DNA from: Elusimicrobiota bacterium | Lineage (GTDB): Bacteria; Elusimicrobiota; Elusimicrobia; 2-02-FULL-39-32 | Length of the DNA stretch: 64,000 nucleotides | Assembly: GCA_016180425.1 (NCBI GenBank) | Contig: JACPBF010000011.1 | Location: 1-64,000, forward strand | Reading direction: 5' to 3' | Shown here: positions 37,360 to 48,100 of the stretch, piece by piece | How the letters are laid out: each line of letters opens with the position of its first letter | Position numbering within the stretch: position 1 is the first letter of the stretch | Program-made: the position numbers and the translations under genes | The notes under the pieces: model-generated | Database searches by the model: none | Told to the model about the DNA's origin: nothing | The model's input: the letters and a program-made list of their open reading frames with translations, nothing else

Positions 37360-38649
37360 TCAAGCGCTCTCTTTTAATTCTTTTTCTCTGATCAGTAAAG
37401 GTGATCTTTTCTTTTGCACACTAGGCAAATCTATAACACACTGTTTTAAAGTTTTATCTTCTGGCAAATCATACATCACATCCAAGAGAATCTCTTCTAA
37501 AGTAGAGCGCAAACCTCTAGCGCCAGAACCTCTAGTAAGGCTGACATTGGCCACTTCTCGCAAAGCTTCAGGAGTAAAAATAAGCTCTACCCCTTCAATC
37601 GCAAACATTTTTTTATACTGTTTTACAATCGCATTTTTTGGCTGCGTAAGAACATTAATTAAAGCTTCTTCATCTAAATCTTCTAACGCGGCGATGGCAG
37701 GCAAACGTCCCACCAATTCTGGAATTAAACCATAACGAATTAGATCTTCAGGCTGCAAGTGCTTTAAGAGTTGATAAGCTCTTTTTTCTTCTTTCTTTTT
37801 TAATTCCGCGCCAAAGCCTAAGGTTTTTTTGCCTATTCTCTGCTCTATAATTTTATCTAACCCCTCAAAAGCTCCTCCGCAAATAAAAAGAATATTCGCA
37901 GTGTTCAACTGGATATATTCCTGCTGCGGATGTTTTCTGCCTCCTTGCGGCGGAATAGCGGCTGTGGTCCCTTCCAAAATTTTTAACAATGCCTGCTGTA
38001 CTCCTTCGCCGGAAACGTCCCGGGTAATGCTGGGGCTGTCTGTTTTTCTAGAGATTTTATCAATCTCATCTATATAAACAATCCCTTTTTCCGCCCGCTT
38101 TACATCATAAGCCGCATTCTGCAAAAGCCTTAAAAGAATGTTCTCCACATCTTCTCCCACATAACCAGCTTCAGTTAAAGTGGTGGAATCAGCAATGGCA
38201 AAAGGAACATGTAAAAGTTTTGCCAGAGTTTGAGCCAAAAGAGTTTTTCCTGTGCCAGTAGGTCCGATTAAAAGAATATTTGATTTTTGCAGTTCAATCG
38301 CATGATAAGGATCTAACTTAGGAATAGAATTTCTTGCATTAGCATTAGGGTCCATCGCCTCTATTCTGCGAAAATGAGAATAAACAGCAACTGAAAGAAT
38401 TCTTTTAGCGCGTTCCTGTCCAATCACATATTCATCTAAAGCCCTTTTTATATCCGCAGGCTTCAGGATGCTGCGAGTCGTCCTTTTTTCATCTTCTTCG
38501 CTAATTTTCTGCAGCAAGGCAAAAGAATTGCGAATGCATTCCTCGCAAACATAGACCCCGTTGCCGCCAATCAGTTTTAATCCGTCTTTTTTGGATTTAG
38601 AGCAGAAGACGCACTCAAAACTTTCTTTTCCGTCTTTTGGGGCAACCAT
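37360..38649 (-). CDS. clpX: ATP-dependent Clp protease ATP-binding subunit ClpX
   Basis: Unfolds substrates and feeds them to ClpP. A zinc-binding domain uses Cys13, Cys16, Cys35 and Cys38; the AAA+ module has [34 protein letters not shown] and the [10 protein letters not shown] sensor 2. The 429-residue length is normal. It lies directly after clpP and before lon, the usual order. Confidence 0.97.
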   Translation of the reverse strand: MVAPKDGKESFECVFCSKSKKDGLKLIGGNGVYVCEECIRNSFALLQKISEEDEKRTTRSILKPADIKRALDEYVIGQERAKRILSVAVYSHFRRIEAMDPNANARNSIPKLDPYHAIELQKSNILLIGPTGTGKTLLAQTLAKLLHVPFAIADSTTLTEAGYVGEDVENILLRLLQNAAYDVKRAEKGIVYIDEIDKISRKTDSPSITRDVSGEGVQQALLKILEGTTAAIPPQGGRKHPQQEYIQLNTANILFICGGAFEGLDKIIEQRIGKKTLGFGAELKKKEEKRAYQLLKHLQPEDLIRYGLIPELVGRLPAIAALEDLDEEALINVLTQPKNAIVKQYKKMFAIEGVELIFTPEALREVANVSLTRGSGARGLRSTLEEILLDVMYDLPEDKTLKQCVIDLPSVQKKRSPLLIREKELKESA

Positions 38650-38652
38650 TTT

Positions 38653-39267
38653 TTAAGATTTTTTCCTTGTCTCTATCACTACATCTAAAAGGCCATAGGC
38701 TTTAGCGTCTTCAGCAGACATATAAAAATTTCTTTCTGAGTCCTGTTTTACTTTTTCCAAAGTTTGGCCGGTATGCCTGGCAAGAATATCTAAAAGTTTT
38801 GCTTTTGTGCTCACCAACTCTTTGGTTTCAATGTCAATATCCGTAACAGAGCCTGAAATGCCCTCTCCATAAATCAAAGGCTGATGAATCATAATTCTGG
38901 AATGAGGCAAAGCAAATCTTCTTCCCTTAGTGCCTGCAGCTAAAAGCAGGGCGCCAAAAGACATGGCCATGCCCATGCAAATGGTGGTGATGGGCGGTCG
39001 GATATACTGCATGGTATCATACACAGCCAAACCAGCGCTGACCATGCCGCCCGGAGAATTAATGTATAGATTAATATCTTTTTCAGGATCTTCCGCTTCC
39101 AAATAAAGCAGCTGGGCAATAATAAGATTAGCGGAATCTGTGGTAACTGCGCCTTCATAACCTCCAACAAAGATAATCCGATCCTTTAAGAGTCGCGAAT
39201 AGATGTCATAACCTACTGCGGCTCCTTGATTCCAACGCTCTATAATCGTAGGGACTAATCCTGGCAT
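38653..39267 (-). CDS. clpP: ATP-dependent Clp protease proteolytic subunit
   Basis: Serine peptidase that forms a tetradecameric chamber. Ser103 in GMAMSFGA, His128 in MIHQPL and a downstream Asp in the [12 protein letters not shown] region make the triad. The 204 residues include a short N-terminal propeptide. A GGAGG site precedes the ATG. It follows tig after 130 bases. Confidence 0.97.
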   Translation of the reverse strand: MPGLVPTIIERWNQGAAVGYDIYSRLLKDRIIFVGGYEGAVTTDSANLIIAQLLYLEAEDPEKDINLYINSPGGMVSAGLAVYDTMQYIRPPITTICMGMAMSFGALLLAAGTKGRRFALPHSRIMIHQPLIYGEGISGSVTDIDIETKELVSTKAKLLDILARHTGQTLEKVKQDSERNFYMSAEDAKAYGLLDVVIETRKKS

Positions 39268-39397
39268 AACTTTACCTCCTGGTATAAGTTCTTCTAAGCA
39301 GCTAAGGCGAAGAGTTCCGCCGTCGCCTCTGGTATTCTATCTCTAAAGGCTGCTAAAGCTCTGCAAGGCAGCGATTGCAGCCATTTCTTTAAAGTAT

Positions 39398-40708
39398 CTA
39401 CTCTTGAATCTCTTTAATTTTCGCTTGATCTGTTAAAAATTTTACAATTTTGTGACGGTGAAGCTGGTCTAAAATATTTTGTTGGTTTTCCTCATAATAT
39501 TTTTCAATTTGCACTTTAAGCTCTGGATTTTTTTCTAAAGCGTTTTCTTTATCTTTTTTAAAATCTTCCTCTAAGGTTTTTATCTCTTCTGACCTGCCAA
39601 CCCCGTCAATTAAATAAGAGAGCCGCACTAACTTCTCAGCCTGGCTCTTAAATTTCTCCTTTAAAATCTTTTTTTGCTCCTCTAAACTTTGCCTAAAAGA
39701 CTGATCTTCCATAGCTTTGCCGTACTCTCTTTTTAAAGCCTGATCCACTAAAGATTCTAGCTGTAAAAAAACTAAACTTTCAGGCACTGAGATTGGATTT
39801 TCAAGAATCAATTTGTCAAAAATAGCTTTTTCTACTTGCTCCTGGGATGCGTTATCTGCCCATCCTTGCATGGTCCCTAACATTTTCTCTTTTAATTCTG
39901 CCAAAGTTTTTAAACCATAGTCTTTGGAAAATTCATCGTCTAGCACAGGCAAAACTTTTTCTTTAATTTCCCTTAAAACTACTTTAAAAGTAACTGACTT
40001 GCCGGAAAGTTCTTTCCTTGGATATTCCTTAGGAAACTGAAAAGGGACCTCTTTTGTTTCCCCGGATTTAAGCCCTAAGATACCTTCTGCCAGCCCCTCT
40101 ACTGTCTGCGGAGCAGAACAATCAATCAATTGATTTTCATATTTTAAATCTGGAATCTCTTTGCCATCGAGGAAAGCCGCATAATCAATCACCGCGAAAT
40201 GAGTTTTCTCTAAAATTTTTGCGGAAGAAGGCGCGAGACGGGCGTTTCTTTCCCGCATGTTTTCCAATTCCTTTAATACATCCTCATCTTTAATTTTTTT
40301 AATCTTTTTTTCTACCGCGATCCCTTTATAATTTTTTACCTTAAACTTTGGGCTCCTCTCTACAATCAGCTCAAAACTAAGGTTGTTATTGCCGTCATAT
40401 TCCATTTCGCTAATAAAAGGAGTGACAATAGGGGATATCTCTTTTTCTTTTAAAATCTGGGGCACATAAACTGCTAGCAGCTTATCCTTGGTTCTGCTTT
40501 TTACTTTTTCCAGATAATTCTTGCGCACCAGCTCCACAGGCGCTTTCCCCACCCTAAAACCCGGGAGCTGAGCCTGTCTCTTAAATTCCAAAGTCACCTC
40601 TTCTTCTTTTATGCTGACCACATCCTGAGGTATCTGCACGGAAAAAATGATCTTGCAAGGATTTTCTTCTTTTGTTTTAAATTTTATTTTCTCTAAAGTT
40701 AGTTCCAT
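39398..40708 (-). CDS. tig: trigger factor
   Basis: Ribosome-bound chaperone for nascent proteins. The N-terminal ribosome-binding domain ends in LPGFRVGKAPVELVRKNY, a variant of the GFRxGxxP signature; an FKBP-like domain (about 155-245) and the long helical C-terminal domain follow, giving 436 residues. Gene order tig-clpP-clpX-lon is conserved in many bacteria. The FKBP region lacks several catalytic aromatic residues by eye, so prolyl isomerase activity is uncertain. Confidence 0.93.
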   Translation of the reverse strand: MELTLEKIKFKTKEENPCKIIFSVQIPQDVVSIKEEEVTLEFKRQAQLPGFRVGKAPVELVRKNYLEKVKSRTKDKLLAVYVPQILKEKEISPIVTPFISEMEYDGNNNLSFELIVERSPKFKVKNYKGIAVEKKIKKIKDEDVLKELENMRERNARLAPSSAKILEKTHFAVIDYAAFLDGKEIPDLKYENQLIDCSAPQTVEGLAEGILGLKSGETKEVPFQFPKEYPRKELSGKSVTFKVVLREIKEKVLPVLDDEFSKDYGLKTLAELKEKMLGTMQGWADNASQEQVEKAIFDKLILENPISVPESLVFLQLESLVDQALKREYGKAMEDQSFRQSLEEQKKILKEKFKSQAEKLVRLSYLIDGVGRSEEIKTLEEDFKKDKENALEKNPELKVQIEKYYEENQQNILDQLHRHKIVKFLTDQAKIKEIQE

Positions 40709-40733
40709 AGATTTAATTTTCCTTCCTAAAAAA

Positions 40734-40814
40734 TGCCGGGAAGAGGATTCGAACCTCCACAGGTTTCCCTACTAGCTCCTAAGGCTAGCGCGTCTGCCAT
40801 TCCGCCATCCCGGC
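40734..40814 (-). tRNA. tRNA-Leu (anticodon TAG)
   Basis: On the minus strand the acceptor is GCCGGGA/TCCCGGC with an A discriminator. The anticodon arm CTAGC-CTTAGGA-GCTAG gives TAG. A long variable arm (TAGGGAAACCTGT) and the T arm GGAGG-TTCGAAT-CCTCT complete a class II leucine tRNA of 81 bases. It sits immediately upstream of tig. Confidence 0.95.
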
Positions 40815-40831
40815 GTTACCGAGTAGCTTCT

Positions 40832-40857
40832 AACCCGCATTTTGCAAAATACGGATT
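40832..40857. repeat. palindromic pair of AACCCG(T/C)ATTTTGCA half-sites
   Basis: AACCCGCATTTTG is followed directly by CAAAATACGGATT, its near-perfect reverse complement (11 of 13). The same half-site bounds the inverted-repeat element at 57301-57466. It lies upstream of tRNA-Leu. Confidence 0.6.
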
Positions 40858-40884
40858 CTAACCTTCTTCCTTTTTATAAGTAAA
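40855..40884 (-). promoter_or_regulatory. possible promoter of tRNA-Leu and tig
   Basis: TTTACT and TAGAAT on the minus strand are 18 bases apart, about 40 bases upstream of the tRNA. The match is moderate; the -35 box overlaps the terminator hairpin at 40884. Confidence 0.35.
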
Positions 40885-40917
40885 AATTCCCTTTTTTAAC
40901 CGTAAAAAAGGGAATTT
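40884..40917. terminator. bidirectional hairpin terminator
   Basis: AAATTCCCTTTTTT and AAAAAAGGGAATTT form a perfect 14-base stem with a 6-base loop. The T-rich and A-rich arms make it suited to stop transcription arriving from the HEPN gene on the minus strand before the tRNA-Leu/tig unit. Confidence 0.7.
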
Positions 40918-41067
40918 AGTATTATAGATTTTTAGAGAGGTTCTTGCAATTAAACTTGCTCTTTTTCTAAATCCTCCCACTGTTTACAAAATTAAAAATG
41001 GAAGAAAAGTAATATTCTCTAACCTTTAAAAGAAGTCGCGAAAACAAATAGCTTTCCATGACTTTAG

Positions 41068-41484
41068 TTACACTTTGCCTAAAATGAAAAGTGCCCAATC
41101 CCTGTATCGCTCCAACTGTTTCCACAGTTTTTCTATGTCCGTCCTTGTATAAATTTCTCCACTGTAAGATACAAGATTTTTTTGTTCAATCATGCGGATA
41201 AGATGATTCAAAGCTCTCTGCCCATGTTCATCCAATGCCACAACCTCCCTCAGCAGATCAATAACAGCCATATGATCCTCTCCTTGGCTCTTTACGCCCC
41301 CCACTTTGATGGTTATGGCATCCGTGTACGCAATCGCCGCATGGACAATCAAAACTCCAGCAGCATTCCAATACTCAAATTCCCTGGCACAATCAGAGCC
41401 AGAAAAAAAGTTATCCGCTACCTTGGCATAATCATGATACTTAGACCGAGAAATGGAAACTCGCTTACTCATTCTAGGAGTCAT
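41068..41484 (-). CDS. HEPN-domain protein, partner of the nucleotidyltransferase
   Basis: A 138-residue all-helical protein resembling HEPN-type toxins or substrate-binding subunits: EYWNAAGVLIVHAAIAYTDA, then GEDHMAVIDLLREVV and a final RYRDWALFIL helix. A canonical Rx4HxY catalytic motif is not obvious (RALNH is the nearest), so it may not be an RNase. Its start overlaps the nucleotidyltransferase stop by four bases. The pair fits the MNT-HEPN toxin-antitoxin class by context. Confidence 0.65.
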   Translation of the reverse strand: MTPRMSKRVSISRSKYHDYAKVADNFFSGSDCAREFEYWNAAGVLIVHAAIAYTDAITIKVGGVKSQGEDHMAVIDLLREVVALDEHGQRALNHLIRMIEQKNLVSYSGEIYTRTDIEKLWKQLERYRDWALFILGKV

Positions 41485-42104
41485 GAAAGCAGATTTTTAA
41501 GCCTTTGGGGAAGTAAATCAATCCCTTCTGAAAGAATATTTTTCATTAAAGGATCTGACCTTTTCACTCTATCTTTGACCTGTCTTACTGTCATTACAAT
41601 TGATGACAAACGAATCCCGTACCGATGCACAAATGTGGAGCTATAGGTCATTGCATGGGTCAGAATTTTGTTCTTATTGGGCCCTTGAATGATGAGGAGT
41701 AAATCAATATCACTCCCCAAAATATCCTGATCGCGCGCCGCGCTTCCAAAAAGAGTGATGGCCAACGCATCCTTCTTGAATGTTTCTGTGATTTCTTGCT
41801 TCAACTTCTTTAAAAATTCTCTTTCCTGCCGTAGTAAGGGAAGCAACAAATTTTTGACGATATAATTTTTAAAATTAAGCCGGATAAGTTGAGTTTTTCC
41901 ACTGCCTTGCCTCTGGAGAAGTCCTAAAGCTTCAAGATTTTTGACAGCTACAGCGCAAGATTGGTGATTGACACGCGCTTCTCTGGCTATGGCTCGACTG
42001 CTCATACCTTCACGGCAGTCTTGAATCGCGCGAAGGATGGGAGTATGGCTTGATATAGAAAAAATTCGGTCTAAAGGATAACGGAGATGGCTGACGGATC
42101 GCAT
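41481..42104 (-). CDS. HTH-nucleotidyltransferase (MNT) antitoxin-like protein
   Basis: Residues about 25-85 form a winged helix (SSRAIAREARVNHQSCAVAV, then a wing GSGKTQLIRLN), and residues about 100-190 a minimal nucleotidyltransferase with an exact GSx10DxD motif: GSAARDQDILGSDID. In MNT-HEPN systems such enzymes modify and inactivate the HEPN toxin. The attached DNA-binding domain and the palindrome inside its own promoter suggest autoregulation. G+C content is higher than in adjacent genes, consistent with transfer. Confidence 0.85.
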   Translation of the reverse strand: MRSVSHLRYPLDRIFSISSHTPILRAIQDCREGMSSRAIAREARVNHQSCAVAVKNLEALGLLQRQGSGKTQLIRLNFKNYIVKNLLLPLLRQEREFLKKLKQEITETFKKDALAITLFGSAARDQDILGSDIDLLLIIQGPNKNKILTHAMTYSSTFVHRYGIRLSSIVMTVRQVKDRVKRSDPLMKNILSEGIDLLPQRLKNLLS

Positions 42105-42111
42105 GGTGTCT

Positions 42112-42140
42112 ATTATAACAGACTATTGTCTGTTTATCAA
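42112..42140 (-). promoter_or_regulatory. MNT-HEPN promoter with operator palindrome, apparently leaderless
   Basis: TTGATA (42135-42140) and TATAAT (42112-42117) are separated by 17 bases on the minus strand. The spacer is almost wholly occupied by the perfect palindrome ACAGAC-AATA-GTCTGT (42118-42133), a likely operator. The -10 box ends 7 bases before the ATG at 42104, so the transcript should start at or very near the start codon. Confidence 0.75.
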
Positions 42141-42149
42141 TGATATAAA

Positions 42150-45100
42150 TTATGCAGAATAAGTGATGAGTTGAATCTTTTCCATCTCTATATTTAAGAT
42201 ATGGGTGAATGGTTCGGCGTCAATGCGAATGATCTCTTTAAGAACATGGTCTAAATTCCACTCATCTGCTCCGCTTAAGAGAATTAAAGAGGAACTAAAC
42301 AATTCATAAGTATCAATGAGTTCCTGAAAATCGAACTTGCCATTTTTCTTAGGCTGTATTAGAACTCTAAACTTTAGATTTTCAATTCCCTTTTCCATTA
42401 ACTCGCCTTTTATCTCCTCCTCTTTTAAAGAAGAACTCTCTGTGACCACTAAAAGTTCAATCTGCTTTTCTTCAAACAGATCGCTCAATTTTTTAATAAT
42501 GGTTGAAAACTTTTCAAGTTCCTGATAACTTACTGTAATTTTTATTGAATCTTTTTGATTGATAGTCTCTGGAACTTTTTCATTTAAGTTTCTAGCCAGC
42601 ATCTCAATGCTGCTTCCAACGTTTGAAGCAGAGCTAACTCCCCTAAATACAATTCCTCCCATCTTAAAAATCAAATTAGGCGCTTTAAGTAATAGCCAGT
42701 TTGGTTTTCTAAATAATGTGAATATATTTTCTGCGCTTTGGTTTACACCTAAGTGATTCCATTGCAATAGTGAGCTGGCAAAATTTATTTTTTCATTAAG
42801 TAAATTAATGGCGAATGGATTTTTATTAATTCTTGCTTCTATCGCCAAGCTGCTGCCAAGCCATTGAGAAATAGAATAATTAGATGATGGCTCTGTATGA
42901 AATGACTTTCTTAATGCCTGCTGGGTTTCTAAAGTCAGACGATCCCATGAGTTCTGCCCAAAATAAAAAGAAGAGGAGGTTATGGGCTCAAGAAAAATAG
43001 GCAAAGCTGAAATGGTTGCGCTCAGAATAGCATGTGCAGAAGATTCATCAGTTTTATCGCTGTTTTTATCTTCTTTGTCATCTTCTGGTTCTTCAGTATC
43101 ATCAAATAAAGGATTAAAGCCAATAGCATCCCAATCTTCTGGTTCATTTTCTTTAAACAAAACTACAAATGTCCGTTCTTTATTGATTTCAATGATTTGA
43201 AAGCCTGCGCTTTTAAACTCCTCATCAGTATAAAGGAAGCGTTTCTTTGTGCCATGAATGCTAAAAGAGCCTACTGGCGTAAGAGAAGAAATAGAGCGCA
43301 AAATCTTTATTCTTTTTTTCCTATTCGATATGTTATTTAAAAGACCGTAAGAAAAAGTTAAAGCGACTTTTCTTTTACCAATCAATTCTTCAACAGCTGT
43401 TTTAACATCTTCTTTTAATAATGTGCCGTGTATAATAGGAATTCCAAATTCCTTGGCAAATTCTACAAATCGTTTGTCTGTGTCAATGCCTAAAGCATTG
43501 ACACCTCCCAAACGGATTAGTTGCTCTACTGAAACGCCTGGACCAGCGTACAAATCTATGACTGTTTTCCCTTTAAGAGAACCAAATCTTCTGTATATTT
43601 CTCTTAAGAACTTCCATGCTCCTAAACTATTCCACATATCTTCTTTAACAAGAGAATCAAAATATTCACATGCCTCAGAAGTAAAAAATTGGCTAAGAAC
43701 AGCGCTTCTATATTTTGAACTTTCTACTTCATTTTTTAGATTCCTTCTTACCATGGGATCCGTAATATCAATCGCTGGGTTTCTCCTATAAGTTAAAACA
43801 TCCCCTTCATCATCAGTAGTAATCATAATAGGTCCCTTTATTGGGGCTCTAAACTCTGTCTCTGCTTCCTTATCAAGATAAGGAACTTCTTGCTTTACAT
43901 TCACAGGATCATTTATCTTCTGCTCTGGAGTTTCATTAGCCCAATCTATAAAGATTTGAAACGCATTTAAAAGTGTATGGGTTAGAGTGCCTGCTAAATA
44001 CGCATTAAAAAGCACAACCTCTTTGGAATGCCACTGAACAAAAGGATAAAAATATAGAATAACGATGCTATTCATGACAACGATAAAAATAGGAATAGCG
44101 CGTGAGCCAACAGGATGCAAAGCAATAAATCGCGCCCCCACAAGAATATTGAGCAAAAATATTAAAACACCAGTTGGAACAATGCCAAGCCCAGCCTGTA
44201 ATAACAGTTCTCCTGCTAAAAGCGGAGCTAAATTTAACCAAGCTCCCTCTGTAAAAAGAGGGGCTATCACAAGCCGATAAACAGGTTTGGGAGTTTTGGG
44301 AAAATGTTGCATCCACCAATCTTCAATAAAAGGAATAATCCCGGCTTTCAATCTCTTAGTTCTCTCCAACCCTATCCTTACTCTGCTCAATCTAATTAAT
44401 CCTTTGTACTTTTCTCTTTCTTGAGCAGTTCGTTTTGGATTGCGAAGAAGATCCATTAAGGCATGGTAATCATTCTCGCCCAAGGCTTCTTTTATCCTGC
44501 CTAAAACTATAGTTTCTTCTTTTTTGTCGCCAGCGCCTAAGATGCTAGAATCCGTAAAATCTTCTTCACCATGAATAGAGTCTTGAAGCAGATGAAGAAT
44601 AGGTGAATAATACCAGTGCATCTCTTTGCGAAGTTGATCTGGAACACTAGATAAATATTTAGCGATATCTAATTTAGATAAAAGCGTATTTGATTGAATT
44701 CTTATCTGACTAATGAGACGATTAAATCCTTCATATCCTTTATAATCTTGAAAAGGAAATCTTAAATCTGCAACCTTGATCTCTCCCTTATCATTTAGAC
44801 TCATTCCTGCTAATATTTTTGCATCATTAGTACCGCAGGATAATTTTGTCCAGAGGATTCTTTTATTACTTCTAATCGCTTTTGGTAAAACCAAATAAAG
44901 AATTGATAAAGACATTTTTGAAATATCTTTTGGAAAGACGGCGCTATAAAATTCCAACTGACCTTGATTATCTTTTCCATACATTCTTTCAATTTCGCTG
45001 ATTCCCATTCTCTCAACTTGATTTAATAAGAGCCTAATTTGAGCTGGGGCAATCGTGCTTCGCACAACAGACCTGATCTGAAACTTATCTAGAATTCCTT

Positions 45101-48100
45101 CAGCTTTAAGGGCATCAACAACTTTTTTTATACCGGCAAGATATCTTTCTCTCCTCAAAATTCTTGAAATTTGAGCGTGATCCTCAATCCCTAAAACATT
45201 TAAAAAAGCGATAAAAGCATTAATAGTATCTATATCTTTTGAACTTCCCAGAATCTGGCTAAGATGAGAACTGTTTGTAAACCCTAATTTGTAAAGGCGA
45301 TTGATGAATTGTCTAACCTCTTTTAAATTCATGGAACTACTCATGATTTGGCTCATGTGAGATTTATTCTCAATGGCTGCTTGAACTAAATAATTTATAA
45401 ATCTCTTAATTTGTTTTAAATCTCTTGGATGACTTACAATTAAGCTTATATGAGCTCCATCTGAAAAACCTTCTTGAACAAGGAACCTAATGGTTCTCAC
45501 AATAACTTCCGGACTCTTTGCATTATCCATGATCATGGCTATTTGATTGCCATTAAATACAAAACCATTATCAATTTGAAACAAAACCAAAAATTCCAAT
45601 AATCCTGCTCTTTTTGCCAACTTAATCCAAGATAACTCCATTATTCTTTTAATATCTGATCTTTTAAATAATGGTTCGCCATCCCGTTTGAATTCAGTAA
45701 GATAGTTCTCAATCTCTTCTTTATTTTTAGAACTATTGGAAAAAAAGGAACTCATTTCTTCCTTTATTCTCAGATGCGTTGCAGCATTGGTTTCTCTGTT
45801 TGTTAAGTTTGTTAAATCTAACAGTATAAAATCTCCTGCTTCCATGCTGTTATAACGGTCTTCCCCAAACTTTTCTGTAAAACTGTTCCAGCTTTCTCTA
45901 TGAACCGGTTTTACATTAATTTTTTTGCCATTCTTATATAAACCCATTTTGGAAATCACATTTTTATTTTCAAAATTAAAGTATTGGGTATTTTTAATGT
46001 TTTCAGGCAAAGCAATGCCAATGGCTCCTAATTCTTGAGCGACCTTGTGAAGTCCATTGAAAAGATTGATAAGCGTGTCTTCATCATTTAAAGAAGGTGA
46101 GTTAATCGTATCAATGGTTAAGACTTTTTCTCCATCCTCTCTTATTCCCATCATTAGACCAACATACCCTTTTAGTTCTTTGCCTTTATAGACAAAATAG
46201 TAAAGGGTATCTTCCTGCATGGCGCGAGTATGCGGGAATCCGCGTTCTCTATCAAATGAACAATCGCTAATTCCAGCTCGTCCTCTAAATAAACTTAAAA
46301 ACCCTTGCGGAATCAAACGGTAGGTGTCATTGCTGGTTGTTTCAATGTAAATAACTTTTTTTATTTCAGCATAAACTGCTTTTGAAAGTTCTTTAATGCT
46401 TTTGTCTAAAGATTTAATTTGTTTGACATTGAGGCCAACCGCATCGTTTGGCAAGTGATGGACAGAATCTTCATAAAAATTTTTGATCGCGATGATTCTA
46501 GTCTCAATATTGGAAGAGAGCATTTCACTCACAAGCTCGCTGTTTGATAGGGCTTCTGATAAGGTTAAATCCCTTAACAGGCTCACACATTTTTCCCTTA
46601 ACGTTTTGTCCCCCATTTTTTTATAGGCCAGTTGGAACGCGATTTTATATAAAAGTTTAAGGTCAATTCGTAATTCCACCGCCATATCTTCATTAGAAGG
46701 GTAGTGAACTCTATACCTCTCTCCTTCTCTAATTCCACCTTGCTTGATCGCTTGCTCGCGCTTAAAAATAAAATAGAGATTGCGCAAATTAAAATCTTTG
46801 TCTCCCTGAAAATCTTTTAGCCATTGTAGAGTGTCTGTTCGTTTTTCGATCTCCAATAACTCGTGGAGATGTTCATCTAAAATATTCGCGTTAATTTGGC
46901 TCGTGTCAATCTGTTTTGATTCTTTATCGCTGATTTCAATTGGTTTTAACCCTTTAGTTTTAGAGAAGAGAGCGCGAAAAACGCCAGGGACATCTTGATC
47001 ATATTCAATCACATCATCCATTCTTTCTACAAAATCTTTCCAGCTGATATGAATGCCATTGAAGCGGGTTCCAAGGAATGCCAGCCATACATTTTGCGGA
47101 AAGTGATAGTTAAAACCTTCGCGAATAATCTTTTCTGCTTTTCTCTTAAGAGCATCAATAAAATTTTTTGAATCTTGTGATTCTAAGTAGTCAGTTACTA
47201 GCTCTTCTTGATAAGGAAGGCTATTCGCCTTCCAAAGAAGATATTTTTGGTAGTCTTCCTCTAGCACTTTTCCTTCCCTAATATTAGAAGCAAACGTTTC
47301 ACCTAAAGCAATCACACCTATGAGGCGGCGCCATTCATCATCTTCTAAATATTTTTCTAGTTGAGAAGTTTCTTTCTTTTGCATGGTATAGAGGTAACCT
47401 AAAGCGATTGCGGCTGTTCTTCGAACAGAAAAATCAGGATCGGAAAGTCTTTCTTCAAGCAAAGTAAGATCTGGGATTTCTCCCCCTCTAATCATTACAA
47501 GGTAATGTTTTTTTAGTGAAAGGATGGCTCGGCATCTCGCTTCTTCATCATGTGATTTTAGGCTCTGTTCCGTACTCTTCAATTCTTTATCTTCCAATAT
47601 TGAACTTAATGAGGGAGTATCTTTCTTAAGCATGAAAGCAGCTTGAATTCTTTGAGTCACATCGTTTGCCATGCGCCGCACATCTATGTCTGGATCATCC
47701 AAAAAGCTTTCTAAATGTAAAATTCCTTTGATGATCTTTTTAGATAAAATTTTTGATTCTAATATATTCACTTCTGGATTTGCGCTATAAAGCATGGATT
47801 CATAAAGCACCATTGGCCAGGGGCCAGAGCCAACCGTGGCAATGGGTTTTAACCAATCTTGCTGGTTAAAATAAGATGTAGATCTTCCCCAAGAAATAAT
47901 CCGTATCTTTTTTTTCTGAGCCGTCTCTTTTAATTTATTAACCACAATTCCTAAAGTTTCATCATTAAAAGGGTTAAATAGATAAAATACGGTTCCATCG
48001 CTAAAATCGTAATCTCTTACATTTGAAGGAATAAATTCAACATTTTCTAATCCTAATTGATTTTTAACTCTATTGCTTTCAGCAACTCTTTCCAGCGATA

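Noticed and set aside
39268-39397. A 13-codon ORF (MAAIAALQSFSSL) and small hairpins between tig and clpP.
   Set aside because: The ORF is too short and without a ribosome site, and the hairpins are weak; I see only an ordinary leader with a GGAGG site for clpP.
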